Source of the DNA: Anarhynchus alexandrinus
Lineage: Eukaryota > Chordata > Aves > Charadriiformes > Charadriidae
DNA: 64,000 nucleotides
Direction of reading: 5' to 3'
NCBI GenBank assembly: GCA_008711295.1
Contig: VUYV01000398.1
Coordinates: forward strand, 23,295 to 87,294
How positions within the stretch are numbered: the first letter of the stretch is position 1; the number at the start of each line of letters is the position of its first letter. Below are positions 35,401-48,236 of the stretch, piece after piece. Position numbers and translations under genes: made by a program. The notes under the pieces were generated by a model. That model did no database searches, was not told the origin of the DNA, and worked only from the letters and a program-made list of their open reading frames with translations.

Positions 35401-38400
35401 GCCAGTCTTATAATATGTTTAAAACTGTGAACATTTAAGAAAAAGTAATTATGCAAATAGGCTAATGAGATCAATGCAGACAGCAATAGCTCCTCCTTGC
35501 GTTTTGGCAAGCACCAGCACTGGTTCCCAGCTGGGTGCAGACTGGACATGTCTGCGGAGACAGCCTTATGTTTTGATATCTTGCAGAGGTTTGGTTTTTG
35601 GTTTTGGTTTGGTTTTGTTTGGTTTTTTTATATTACATGACTATACACATCCAGTTTTGTTCCGCAGCTCTTGTGAGCAGACACTACCAGCAAGGCTACC
35701 TTGATGGAAATCGTTCTGGCGCTACCCTGAGCTGTCTGCCTTTGGTGGGCTCCAAGCCCGTTCAACACACAGCAATTCAGTGTGGCCTGCCTGCCGGACT
35801 GGAGGGGGGCCAAGGAGACACTGTGCTGCATGCCAGCGGTTTGCTCCCACTGGAAGAGTATTTTATTGGTCGACACTTATTAATTTCTTCTCACTAATTT
35901 GGATCGGATAGTAATTTTCTCTCTGTCCTTTGAGGAAGTATTTGGAATGTGATTCTACTCCTCTCACAATGAATTCATCCTTTCATTCATTGTGGCATAA
36001 TTATCTCTGTGGTGTTGAAGTATCTGATACATTAACAACTACTAATGAAACCTAGGAGCTGATATGGGATGTGTGATTTGTCCTGGCCACTGCAAAAGAT
36101 TAATATTTTGAGTTTGGCATAGCATGCACTGCAGAGCTGAAGTCTGTTATTTTATTACAGTAATATGAATTAAATAGTATAACTCTGGATATAGCCAATT
36201 TAATGTTTACATAGTGGTTATTTCTTGAGGATTTCAATGGTCTTTGGCCTTGGAATTGAGATGGAGCCTGCCATGGGTTTGAGGGAGTCCCTAAGAACAC
36301 CTGAACTTTGAAGGCCTGATCTTTGGTCTCATGGACTTATTTTCATGGCATTTACAGAAAGTAGGTGAGATTTGACAGGCACCAAAGCTGGCAACACTTA
36401 ATTTCAACAGAAGGAGCATTATCCTAACATTGAAGTGATGAAAGGTTTATTGACTAGATTAAGAATATTTATTGAACTGTGCTGAGAATGACATAATTGA
36501 TAAGCTCTGTGCGTATTCTCCAGATCCCCCTCAGGGTAATTAAAAGCACTCATGCTGCTCCTGACTTCTGTTTGTCTTGAATTAGCAGCGACCTTTACAG
36601 CTATGCCTGCCACAGCAGCACCCAGATCCCCCTCTCCGAGGGAAGGAGCTGAGCAGAGAGCAGGGACACCCATTGCACTCTGCCTCCCGAAACGCACCTG
36701 AAAATCTCTTGCTGCATGCTATTTGCTGTCTCTCTGTATCCTATGCAACTGCCTTCCTCCTAACTAGACATTTGGGCAGTACATTCACACTGGAGATCAG
36801 TTCTTGCTAAATGAAATCCTTCCTTACCGGCTTCCCTCTGAAGGGATGATGCCCCACAGATCCAGTCCATCTTCTGTCAGCGTGCCTGTCTAAATTTAAA
36901 TAAATATCTGGTTACTATTGCTATTGCCCACCCCTTCCTCCTTCCACATCCCCAGAAGTCCTTCCCCGGTTCCTGGGCAGGGTAAGGAAAGCCTCCTGCC
37001 ACAGCGTGACCCTGCTGCCTGGCATTTTTCCCTGGGGTTCAATCAGGGCAGATAGGGTGGGGGAAAAAAAAAAAAAATCTCATGTCCCTAGCAGCCCCCA
37101 GTGTCTTTCAGTGCCCCAGGAAGCGCCTTACTTTGTCAAAGCAAACAAGGTTGATCTGTCCGCAGATATTAATCCTCTGTGGGCTGATGCAGAAAATCTT
37201 CTTTTTCTTCAGCCTCCTTTGCGCATAAACAGTGCCTGTTGTCAAGGCAGCGGGGATAGTGGGAGGCACAGCCACGGTGAGGAGGAGGAGGGCCATAGCC
37301 ACCACGTCTGCCACCGGCTTCTGCAAACAGCGAGAGCAACAGGGGCGGTGGGGTGGGAACCGCCACTCTCCAGGTGCCCGACCCTCCTGCCCAGCAGCAA
37401 CGCGCCCCAAGCTCTGTCCCTGGGGATGACAGATTAATTCTGCTTTGTTCTGTCCATCTCCTCCTCCCCCCTGTTTCCGGCATCTGAAAACCGGATTACA
37501 GAAGTGAACAATGTTCCAACAAGGGACCGAGGGCTCAGAGCTGGTGCCTGCAGCATGGAGGCATCCCTTGTACTTACCTTGTGGGACACAAACACACACA
37601 CGGTGTAGATGAGTCCAAACACACCAATGGCAGAGAGGCCTATGATGAACTTGAAGGCATCTCTGTAGAGTTTGAAGTTCACTGGCTTGGGGTAGAGGAT
37701 GGATCTCACCAAGTCACCTTTAGCTGTATTGAACCCTGCATGAAGACATGTGCCACACATTGCATACATGACATAGCGGTGTCATACCGTGTCGGTGCTG
37801 TTTGAAGACAGATAACATTGCACAAGCCTTAGCCATCAGGTGGCAACAAGAACTTGTTGGGGACAGTAGATCTATGCTGGACTTGAACTACAAAGAGAAA
37901 CCAGCTCTCCTACCAGCCTCTTGGGCTGCCGGTTTCCCTCTGCTGGTTGGCAAACAATAAAAGAAATACCGGTTTGCAGCACGACAGCTCTTGCTGGCCC
38001 TCTGCCCGTCACCTTCATTTGTATGACTTCTGTCCCGCAGAAGAGGACGTGTTTCCGATAGTCCTCCATGCTGTGGGTTTTCCAGGGCATTGGACTCTCC
38101 GCAAGGGGCAAGGGGGTTTTAGTAACCGGAATGCTTTCACCTAAGAACAACAGCATGCAGCTTCACTTAAATGGGGCTGAAACATCTATCAGATTCTGCA
38201 TATTAGAAAGTGACAGCACCCTTTAGGTGCTCAAGTTTGCCTGACTAATTGGCTTGCTTACGTACTTACACACGTGGATTTATTGTGACAGCCATTATAG
38301 TTCTAGTTGTAAAGTACATCAAATGGCTTCTCTCAGCATTTTTCATCAATGGGCTTGGGCCATATTTTGCCCTTGACCCAAGTTCATGCCTTGTAACATT

Positions 38401-41400
38401 CAATGTTTACATATAACAGTGACCCCTGTGCTCATACATTGCCTTCTTGAACAGAACTGCTGCAAGATCAGAATTCAAAACCTCAAACAATACATATTCA
38501 GTGCATTTGAGTAGTTTCACTTTCTACTTCCGACAGTATATTAACCTTACTTGTTTTCAGTGTGGATAAGAAATGCATATTACACAATGGCAGTGTTCAA
38601 AAGTCCAAGACAACTGTGAATTATTCAAGCTGCAGTTTTTCTACCTCCTGCTGTAAACTATTCTAATAAATAGTAAACAATTTGCTGTCAGAAGAAATAG
38701 AGACATCTCCCTGACAGACAATCTGCACAGGTTGTTGGCATTTCAAGCTCCAAGGCTGCACCTGTGAGCATCCCTTCATTCACAATGCAGCTTCCATCAA
38801 TCAGCACAGCATCACACGGGAGAGACAGCTTTTTTCCATCTAAAAGAAACATGTCCCCAGGGACTAAATAACGAGACTCCATCTCTTTACAACCTGTAGA
38901 ACAATACAAAAATGAACTTTACTCATGCACAAATTCTGGGCAATTAAAAAAAGTCTCAAGGCACACACATCATCACCAAACTTCTACACTGCATGATTTA
39001 GGGCCCGCACTTCTTGGAAATAATACTGACTGAAGAGCAACAGCATTGCTGTTGAGATTGGCTCTTGTCTAAGCATCTCCCTCCAAGTGGTTGTCTTCAG
39101 TTTTATTTGCATAGTTTCCATAAAAGACTCTGATCAAGAAAACCTACCCAAGGCCTTTACATGTCCCATCACCCTAACAATTGCCCACCCCAACATCTCC
39201 TGGAGGCAAAAATAGCTATAACCCTGAGTTTACGGCAAGGAACTGAGATGCAGGAAAGAAAGCGCACACCTCAGTGAGATCCATATATCTAGCCTCCTTG
39301 AAAACCATTCACAAACTACTTGACAAGATTGTGAAAGTAACTTATGGAAGGGCAGGGAAGCAGGTCTCGGAAGCCCAGAGTTGTTATCTAGTTGCTTGTT
39401 TGCGAAATTAAATTTTCCAAGCCAATCTCAACTCTTAACACAAATTACTGGGTTCACTTGTATCATTACAGATGCTGCAGATACAGATGCATCATTACCG
39501 CACCACATAGGCTGTGCCCACAATTCTCACTGCCCTGCCCGGCTCACCTCCCTCTGCCCCATTCTCCCTGCAGCTTGCCCTTCATGTTTCAGCTGTAGAA
39601 ATCAGCAGGAGCTATGCAATTCTGGATACATTTCAACATGTTAGTTAATTATACAGGCTGGGGAGGAAAAGGAGAGGCAGATGACTCACCTTCACTCTTC
39701 GTGCAGACTGTAACCCGGACTTTGTTATGTTCCTCAACGAGGTCATGCAGCTTGGTAGACTGCTGTTGATGGGAAAGCAAGTGCAGTGTTGAAACACCAA
39801 TACTGAAGTGCAGCAGTAGGTTACAATTCAGTGATCGTGCTAACATCACAGAAACTGAACTCTGCTGAGTTATCCAGGGGAGGTTTCACATTGCTTGTTA
39901 GAGGTCAGGGTGCAAGTTCATCGAGTTAACCTAGAACAAGTTGTCGTGGGAACATGGACCTAATTTTCTGTTTGCTTCTGATTCACGCCACTGTATCTCC
40001 CTCGGCCTTCAAGGGGCTATTCCTGCTTCATGGCAGAGTAAGTCTCCTTAGCTGCAACATTGCTATCTGCAGTTCCTTAGTAGAGGGTTTCTTTGTGCTC
40101 AACAGTTTTTTCCTTGCTAGGAGGCTATCAACAGGACAACCAAGTTGTAAAGACTATTGTTACAAAACTGCCATTGCAAGAAGAAAAACAAAAATTCTTA
40201 TTTAGCTGGGTGGCTGTGCTTTGCCAGTTTTGCAATCTAATTCAGACAATTACATGTCCTGAGTTAACGATGAAGTCAACTGTCATTGCAAGGCCATCAG
40301 AGAGAATGCCTTATCTTGATTTAAAAGTTGCAATTGCAAAAAACTAATCCCCGAGTGTGGATTTCTTCATTAGCATAGTTCACGTGAAGATGTCAAGACA
40401 GTTTGAAGAATATTTGGAGGCCCAAACATTGCAATTCCTCCTGCCAAAATTATGAGTTGCACAACAAAACCAGCCTTGCCAATGAAAGCTGATCCAACCA
40501 TATCCGTTCTTCATTCTCTGCAATACTAGGACAGACACCGACACTTTAAGTACCAAGGTGCGCTCAAAGAGATGCAAGCACTTCTTGTTCAACACGGGAG
40601 TGCTAGTCACCCTACAGGTATTAGTCAGAGATACAAAAACATGATGCACAGCCAACACACCTGTGGCTGGCAAAAGGCCCAGCTATTCACAAAGCCCTGG
40701 CTGAGATCAGTGTGAGGGCTGGAACAGGGCAGCGTGTGCATAGGAGCACGTCGTCAGCACCTTGAGCACGTACTGCCCCAAGCCCCACCTGCCTGGGGGC
40801 CTGGGACCACCGCAGGGAATGTGATGCTTGCCTCTCCCAGCCCAGGGAAAAGCAGAGTCGATTCAAACAAAAGCCAGCTCCTGGAAGGGCACATTATTGC
40901 CTTCTCCTAGGCAGCACTTCCCAGAGCAGTTTGCTATACCACCTTCACAAGGAACCTTTCAAAGAGCTGAATCTTGCCCTTCCCGGGAAATTCCATGCAG
41001 GAACAATGATTTTAGCAGTGAATTTGGAGGCAATGTGAGCTGTGCCTGGCTCTGAAGCAGCACATGAGCATAAAAGTCAGGTCAGTGTACCCCAGAGCTG
41101 CCATCCCTTCACCCTGCCATCACCTCTAATCTCATCACACTGTCTGCAGGAACTGTAATTCTCAATGCTGTCCTCTAACCCTTATATTTTTCCTGGAGAT
41201 TAACAAAACATTTTCCAGAACTCAGGAATCCCCTGTTCATTTTTGCTTTTAAATCTTGACAATGCAGAGGAATGTGATACCTAAAAATCCAGACCTGAGA
41301 GACTAAAACATCGCCTGCCAGTCTCCTGTTCCTATCACTCTTTCCCATCTGTACTTTCATTCACATAGTTTCTCTTTTTTCCCTATTATATACTTTCTCC

Positions 41401-44400
41401 ATGTGATTTTTGCCTTCCCTGTGTGTTTAAAGTGGGCTCAGGAATCAAAGAAATGTTTTCCCAGCTCCCAGTGCAAGTGTTCTGTGTTTCCAGCAGGAAG
41501 CACCAGGGAGCTCATCTGGCTGCTTGAGGATACCCAATTGCAGGCAAACGATGCCTAAGGCTCAGCTCCATCTATTTGCCTTTGCCATAGAGACTGAAGG
41601 TTTCAGGTTTATCACAGGTGAATGCTTTAGGTCAAAAAGTGAATGAGCTGAGACTATTAGAAAATTCTTCCCAGCAGCTGTATCCATGACAGAAGAGCTG
41701 AACAAATTTGAGAAATAAGAAGTTGTGTTCCATTTTGCTGTTAAGACCTGTTATTTATCAAACCTTAAGAGGAGTGAATCCTCATGAAATGACAGTAGGA
41801 ACCAGACTCATCGTATAGTCCACCTTCATAAAGTCTTACAAACCCCAGGTATCAGACTTCAATCTTTAATTCTTAAGTAGTTCAAGACCCAGATATGACC
41901 CTTTTAACTCTTCTATAGCAATAAATATGGGGTAATACAGCAGAATACACAGCAATAAGAAATAACCAGAAAGAGCACATAAATAGCTACCTGGGTCTGT
42001 GATAGATGAAACTGTGAGCAGCGTGTGGGATGGGGAGGTGGCAGGCTGCACGGCAGACTCACCTGTCTGAGGTCGTACACAGTTAAGCCAACAGAAATGA
42101 TCGACAGGATTATGATGGCCACCGAATATTCAATGTAGCCTTGGCTCAGCCACAGCGTGAGGGTGAAGGCTTGGAACACATAGAAAGGGTTTAAAATCTG
42201 CAAACACAAATGTAACACACGTCAGGGGACAGACATAACACATATCAGGAGAGACAGAGTGTGGGAAGAGGTGAGAACATTTCATTACAGCATCCAGGAG
42301 TCTTAAACACCAATTTAAAGGGTTGTTTTGCTATCCCAAGGCAGTATTCTTTCATGGCTGTTTTAGAGTTGTTAATAGCCTCCAGCTCTGAACTTACCAG
42401 CTCACACATAGTTCATGGTGTTTGTAATTAAAAGCTGTTGCTAACCAGTTACTATGCAGCAGCAGCTATGCTAGCAGCTTCAAGTCAGACTTAAGGGAGT
42501 TTAAGTCGGTTGGTTTCCCACCAAAGCCATCTAACAAAGGTGACCTTAACACAAGTAATTGCAAAGTAATTGCTACACAGAAGACACTACCCAAATGTGG
42601 AAAAAACCAGACTGAATTACCGTAAAAGTCTTTGATACTTTGTGATTTAAGGAAGTCACTGTGAATATGATATTTATTTGGGAAAAGAAAAAAGATAAAG
42701 AAGAACTTATGGTCTGTGGGGACGTCAGTAATCAGTCTTGGACTACAGCTAAAATGAAGGCTTGATTTCCCCATACTTCCATACTTTTAGCTGTTCTGCA
42801 GTGTGTCAGCCTTACAATACCAGTCATCACTCACCTTAACGTGTTATGCTCAAAAAGGCCACAAGCCCCACTGAAGTCTGAGAATATAATTTTGGTTATT
42901 GTGTTATCTAACTAACTACAAAAGAATTAGATGAAGTTTTTCAGCCATTTGCCCACCACTTGGCATGTCTGAAGGAGTGACAGACTTTTCTGTAGAACCG
43001 GTATAACTAAAATAGCCACTGAAAGAGCTTTCTGCATAAAGATTGGAATGGAAATGAATTATTCATCTGACAAATTTGGTCCCTCGATGAAAATTTAATA
43101 CTTTCTTCGACATTCACTAGGACAAAGAGACAGACACTAAATCAGGGTGCCAGACTTCAGACACTGAAGCTGTATCTGGACTGAAATACCCCAAGCTTAT
43201 AAGGACCAGTCTGCCTTCAGGCACCACCATTAATATTTCAAACATGAAGCTTCAGCCTTGGATGGAAGTGCAAAGTTCAAATTACATAAACTTCTTTGAG
43301 TGCTACACTGGAGTTCTCTTCAAAACCGTCTCCAGGGGGCACTGAAAGGTTGGTAACATCAAATCCAACTGATTTCAGGAGTCCTGGAGCTTTTAATGTA
43401 TTTTGTAGGGTTTCAGACAAACTCCACTTTAAGTTCAGACACATACTCGGTTGGAGTCCCAGCATTCATAGCTCTTCTCCATTTTAAAGACATTCATGTA
43501 GCATCCATAATCCGCTAAAGTGAACACAGATGACATTACAGTATCCTGTATGTAAAGCCTCTGCTTACAGGTTGGCAAAGATATATATCCAGCATTTCTA
43601 TATGCAAACTCAGCAAGTAACCATCCACGTGTGTCTCCTCTTATCCACAAGATGTGTTTGTTTTGTCCTCTGTAGAGGAAGAACAGCCTTGCAGTGTGTC
43701 CTTATTTATGCAGGAAAAAAATTTTCTTGCGTCTATGTCATAGGAGAAAAGGAAGTTACTAGGTGAAAAAGCCAATTGTAAAATAGGAATTTTGCAAATG
43801 TTTTCCTCCATTCTAAAGCACACTCCCAATTTATGCTGCTGCTGGGCCACAAGCAAGCTTGTACAATGCTTTGTACTACATTTGAACTACTAAACCAAGG
43901 GTATTAAAGAGGAACAAGTGTGCCTTAGTTGTACCAGTAAAATTTTCACTGCAGATCATTATCAAGAGCCTATATGAAAGGAGAGAGTTACTGACGTGTC
44001 TATGGTCAGTCCTAGCAGTTGCAGAAAGCACGAGCGCTCCAGGTGCATGTCACTGCTCAGTCACGAGGCAAGATGTCCCAGCACATAGAAGATGTTCAGT
44101 CGGGAATAAAGGGCCTACATCAGTCCCTTCCACTACTGCTCTCCAAGAGGGGACACAGTCATCATAAGGCAAACATTTAGCTGTTATAAGTATGCAGCAC
44201 CAAGCATCCTTTTAGCTTTGTATCCTGCCCTGTAACCTTCTGCCAGGAATGTGTGCTAATAGCCGCAAAGGAGGTTCACCAACTTTCCTCCATGGCTTAC
44301 ACCCATGAAGCAACAATCACCCCATCCCACTGTGCCCAGGTAAAGTCTCCAAAACACTTCAAACTTGTCCCACCAAGTGCTAGTCAGACTTACTGACCTC

Positions 44401-47400
44401 TTTAAAAAGTAACTTCCAAATAGGACGAATTTCAACCTCGATAGCATTAGGCCCACACACAAGCTGCCTGTAGGAGGGGAGAGAAGAGTTCCCAGTTAGT
44501 CATATGAGGTAAGACTTGGTGTGGAAAACTGTGCGCCCAAATAACTTTAACACTTCTCTAAAAAAGTAAGTCCTGGGGGCACCGTATGGCTGAGCAGGAC
44601 AAATAAACCTGTTCGGAAGCTATTGTATCCAAGAAGACTTTACACAGAGGCAGAATTTTACTGTTTCCTTGCTGAAAAGATCGTTAACTTGCTGCTAAAC
44701 CTTGTGATGAATTTTCCAGAGGGGTTTTAAGGAGATGATAGGAAAGGAAGCCAGTCACAGCTTGCTACGCCCTGAACCCCAGGGGGAACCGGTGGCGTTT
44801 CCCCAGGTTTAGCCTGGCATGACTCAGAAGATAATGAGCTCGATAAAGTGTAAGGGATAATGATTTTGCACCTTTCACAACATCACCCACGCAGTTTGCA
44901 CTGCCTCACTACTGAGGTGAGCAGCAAGAAGCTCACATGAATTTGAAAGGAAGAATTAATAGGTCACACTGTCACAATTAACTCATATGCAGACTGTACC
45001 TGATCTTCTGTTCTTCCCTTGTGAGGCCAGCTCCAAATTTGTGGTGTATGCTGTGACATGTGTTGCTGTCTTCTAATGATCTAGGATAACAGGAGAAAGT
45101 TCAGACAAGGGAGTCCCCTGCCACAAAGGGTTTTGTAACAGGCTGTTGAGACTCACCCAACTTTCTTGAATTCTTTTACAGAAAAGTCCCAAATATAACG
45201 GATTTTCTGCACCTGGATACATCTCACCTGCAAGACCAAATAGCAAAAATTCCTTTTGCCATTCAAGGGAAAACCATCTCACTGTTACAGAAATGCTTCA
45301 CCATGTTTTAAGAGAAAACTTGAGCTTAAGTAAAGCAGGAAGATTCTGACAGAGCACTCTCAGGAGCCTCCAGGTGCCTTGATTCCTGTTTTCACCCACC
45401 TCCTCCCTGCCACCTTTCTTCTCCATTTTATAGATGACTTACCTTTAACTGTGGCTTCATTACAGCTCTGTTTATGACAGAGTCTTTATCAGCTACAAGA
45501 TGACCATCTGAATTACTACCCACAGGTAGTGCCAATGCGGCCAAATCAATCCAGGTCACTTTCTTCCGGGTGTATCTCTGAAACTCATCCTGGAGAAAGA
45601 GTGCAGTTCAGTGACAAGCCCAAAATGTTGCCTGTGATAATGTTTCCTGACTCTGGGAAGTATATATGAGATTCCCAGAGAACTACAGTACTGTGGTATC
45701 ATTGCAATCAGAGCAAATATAAGCCCATACTGACAGGGATGTTGGTATCAGTGTTTAAGTACCAATCAGGAAAGCTCTTCGAAGTCAATCTCGCAATCAT
45801 CTCCATTTGCTTTGGTTCATGCTGCAGAGCAATTTCAGAGAAGATGAAACTAAACCTGAAGATGTGCTTCAATAGCTACTGGTTAGATATTCAGTCTATG
45901 GGATCAGACTAGAGCTAGTTGGAAGTAAAAGCTTTCTGAAATACTTCTGGTGGTGGACATTGAGTCCTCAGCAACAGCTACTTTGCGGTGTTACTTGCTA
46001 TATGTCCATAGCCAAAAGCAACTCAGCTTTACTGCTGTACATGCATTTGTCAGACTGAATTGTCCTTTAATCAGTTCAGTCTAATGTAACTAGTTACAAT
46101 CAGCAATAGATTACTCATTTAGTGATTTGAGTGCATTTATTTTAGGAATCTCTTTGCAATGTTGAGCGTTAAGTGTCTTAAGCATTTGCTCTGCTAGAAT
46201 TGGGTTGAGTTTTAATTTACAGTCATGGAGTCTTAGACTATAACTAACGCCTGAAATCTTGCTCTCTAAAACCCATCTCCTAGACATCCTCCAACAACTT
46301 TAAAGCAGAAAGGCTACTGACAGCCACAACTTCTCAAGATGATCCCTCTGCTGAAGCTGATGATCAGCTGCGCCCCATGCACATAAAGGAAGGGAAGAGG
46401 CAGAGCTGTTTTATGGAACATGTTATCAGCGGAGGGCAACTGCTGGAGCCTGCAGATGGGCAGCAGCTATGCCCGAAGTCTGCTTGGTGCCCAGCCCTCA
46501 GGCAGAGTATCTGCACTCTTATTAGTGTAAACATGGTCTTTTACACAGTATTTCAAACTATGCAAATAAAAACTGTTGGTCCTCTGAAGCTTGATGCATC
46601 CCTGCCACTCTACTTCCAAAAGCGGAAAGTGTTATCAACCTACCTCATACAAAGACAGACAGGCTGCCCTATGTGTGAAAAGAGTAGGTTCTGCATGTAA
46701 CAATGAGGTAGGAGGGTTCACTTACTGTTGTTCTGAGCAGAACAACGTCTGCTTCTTCCAAGCTGCAGCGGATGCAGTTTGCCCACACATCCCACTCGGG
46801 CTTCCAGTAAAACAGCAGCAGCAGAGCCCCACAGGACAAGATGTATCCAGCAATGCACAAGGCCTTTCGGCAACCTTGGGTTTTGTAGCCAAAAATCTCC
46901 TGTACAACAAAGAAAAAGCATTCTTTGTTAACAAGTTTGACCTTGTGTTTGTTCATCAGGAAGTGCAAGCTTATTGAAAAGAAAGGCTGGTGACTGAAGC
47001 CCTCCCTCATAACTGCTCAAGGTCATTTTTGGAAATGAAAGTTTGCTGATTGATAAGACATAGTTAAGAATACAGCAGAGCTGCTGAAAGGAGGATACTG
47101 CTGGGCTGCTGCCAGGAAAGAACCATACTCACATCAGCTCTCCCAGGATTAATGAAGAATTAACTCCAGTCTGCAGCTTTTACCATCAAGACTGCAGCTG
47201 GCCTGTCATGGTAACACTTCTCTTCCTGCAGTGCTAGCACCAAAGAGCCCTGCCTGCTACCAAGGAGGATGCCTCCATGCCAACTTAGTGCTGACCACTG
47301 AAATCTACCTTGCAGCAAAGGCACAGAATCTGCCTCAGGGAAAGAAAACTACCAAGCCCCAAGCAACTCCTTTTGGGTACCAGGTACCTTATTATGGTGT

Positions 47401-48204
47401 GTTATCTCCCACCATGTACACCTTATCTTAAAAGCAAATATGGAAGGGCCTTTTTTGGTCTGTACACTCTTGTCCTCCAACTTATTCCCCAGATTGTCTC
47501 TTACCTTCCCTACTTGCCCTTTCATTTTCATAGCCCCATAGTCATCTATTCAGTGATGCTCCATTGTCTGTGAAGGTGATTGTTAAATCCATAGCTTTAG
47601 TTTTTCCCCTTGAGAAAAACTTTGGATTTTTGTACCCTTTGGTTCGCTTTAAACCTGCCCCGGGGTCTAACAATAACTTTAATGATTGTAGCATACCTGG
47701 ATCCCTCTTTACATGCTGGGTGCTTTCCCAGCCCTCTCAGCACCCTGCAGAACATGAGGGAAGGCGGGAGATGCTCCATCCACAGCTGGTGGCTCACAGC
47801 TCCCAGGGATACCAGCCCTTTTGACACATCACCCACATCCAGCCTGGCCACAGCTCTCATGGCAGTGAGACAGCAGCCTTGGTAGGTGCCACCCTGGCCC
47901 TGCGTCTGTCCCTTTCTACTTCTCCACAGGCACCAAGGCAGGAACCCAGTCAGGTCCCACAATGGGGCTCTCTTTGTACCACCCATGCTATGACAGACTG
48001 TATCAAAGTTTATTTGGGAAAAAGTTTATTTGAGACAGTTGGGGTTGTTCAGCCTGGAGAAGAGAAGGCTCCAGGGAGACCTTATAGCAGCCTTCCACTA
48101 CTTAAAGGGGGCCTACAGGAAAGATGGGGAGGGACTCTTTATAGGGAGCGGAGCGATAGGATGAGGGGTAATGGTTCTAAACTGAGAGATAGATATTAGG
48201 AAGA

Positions 48205-48236
<32 letters not shown>

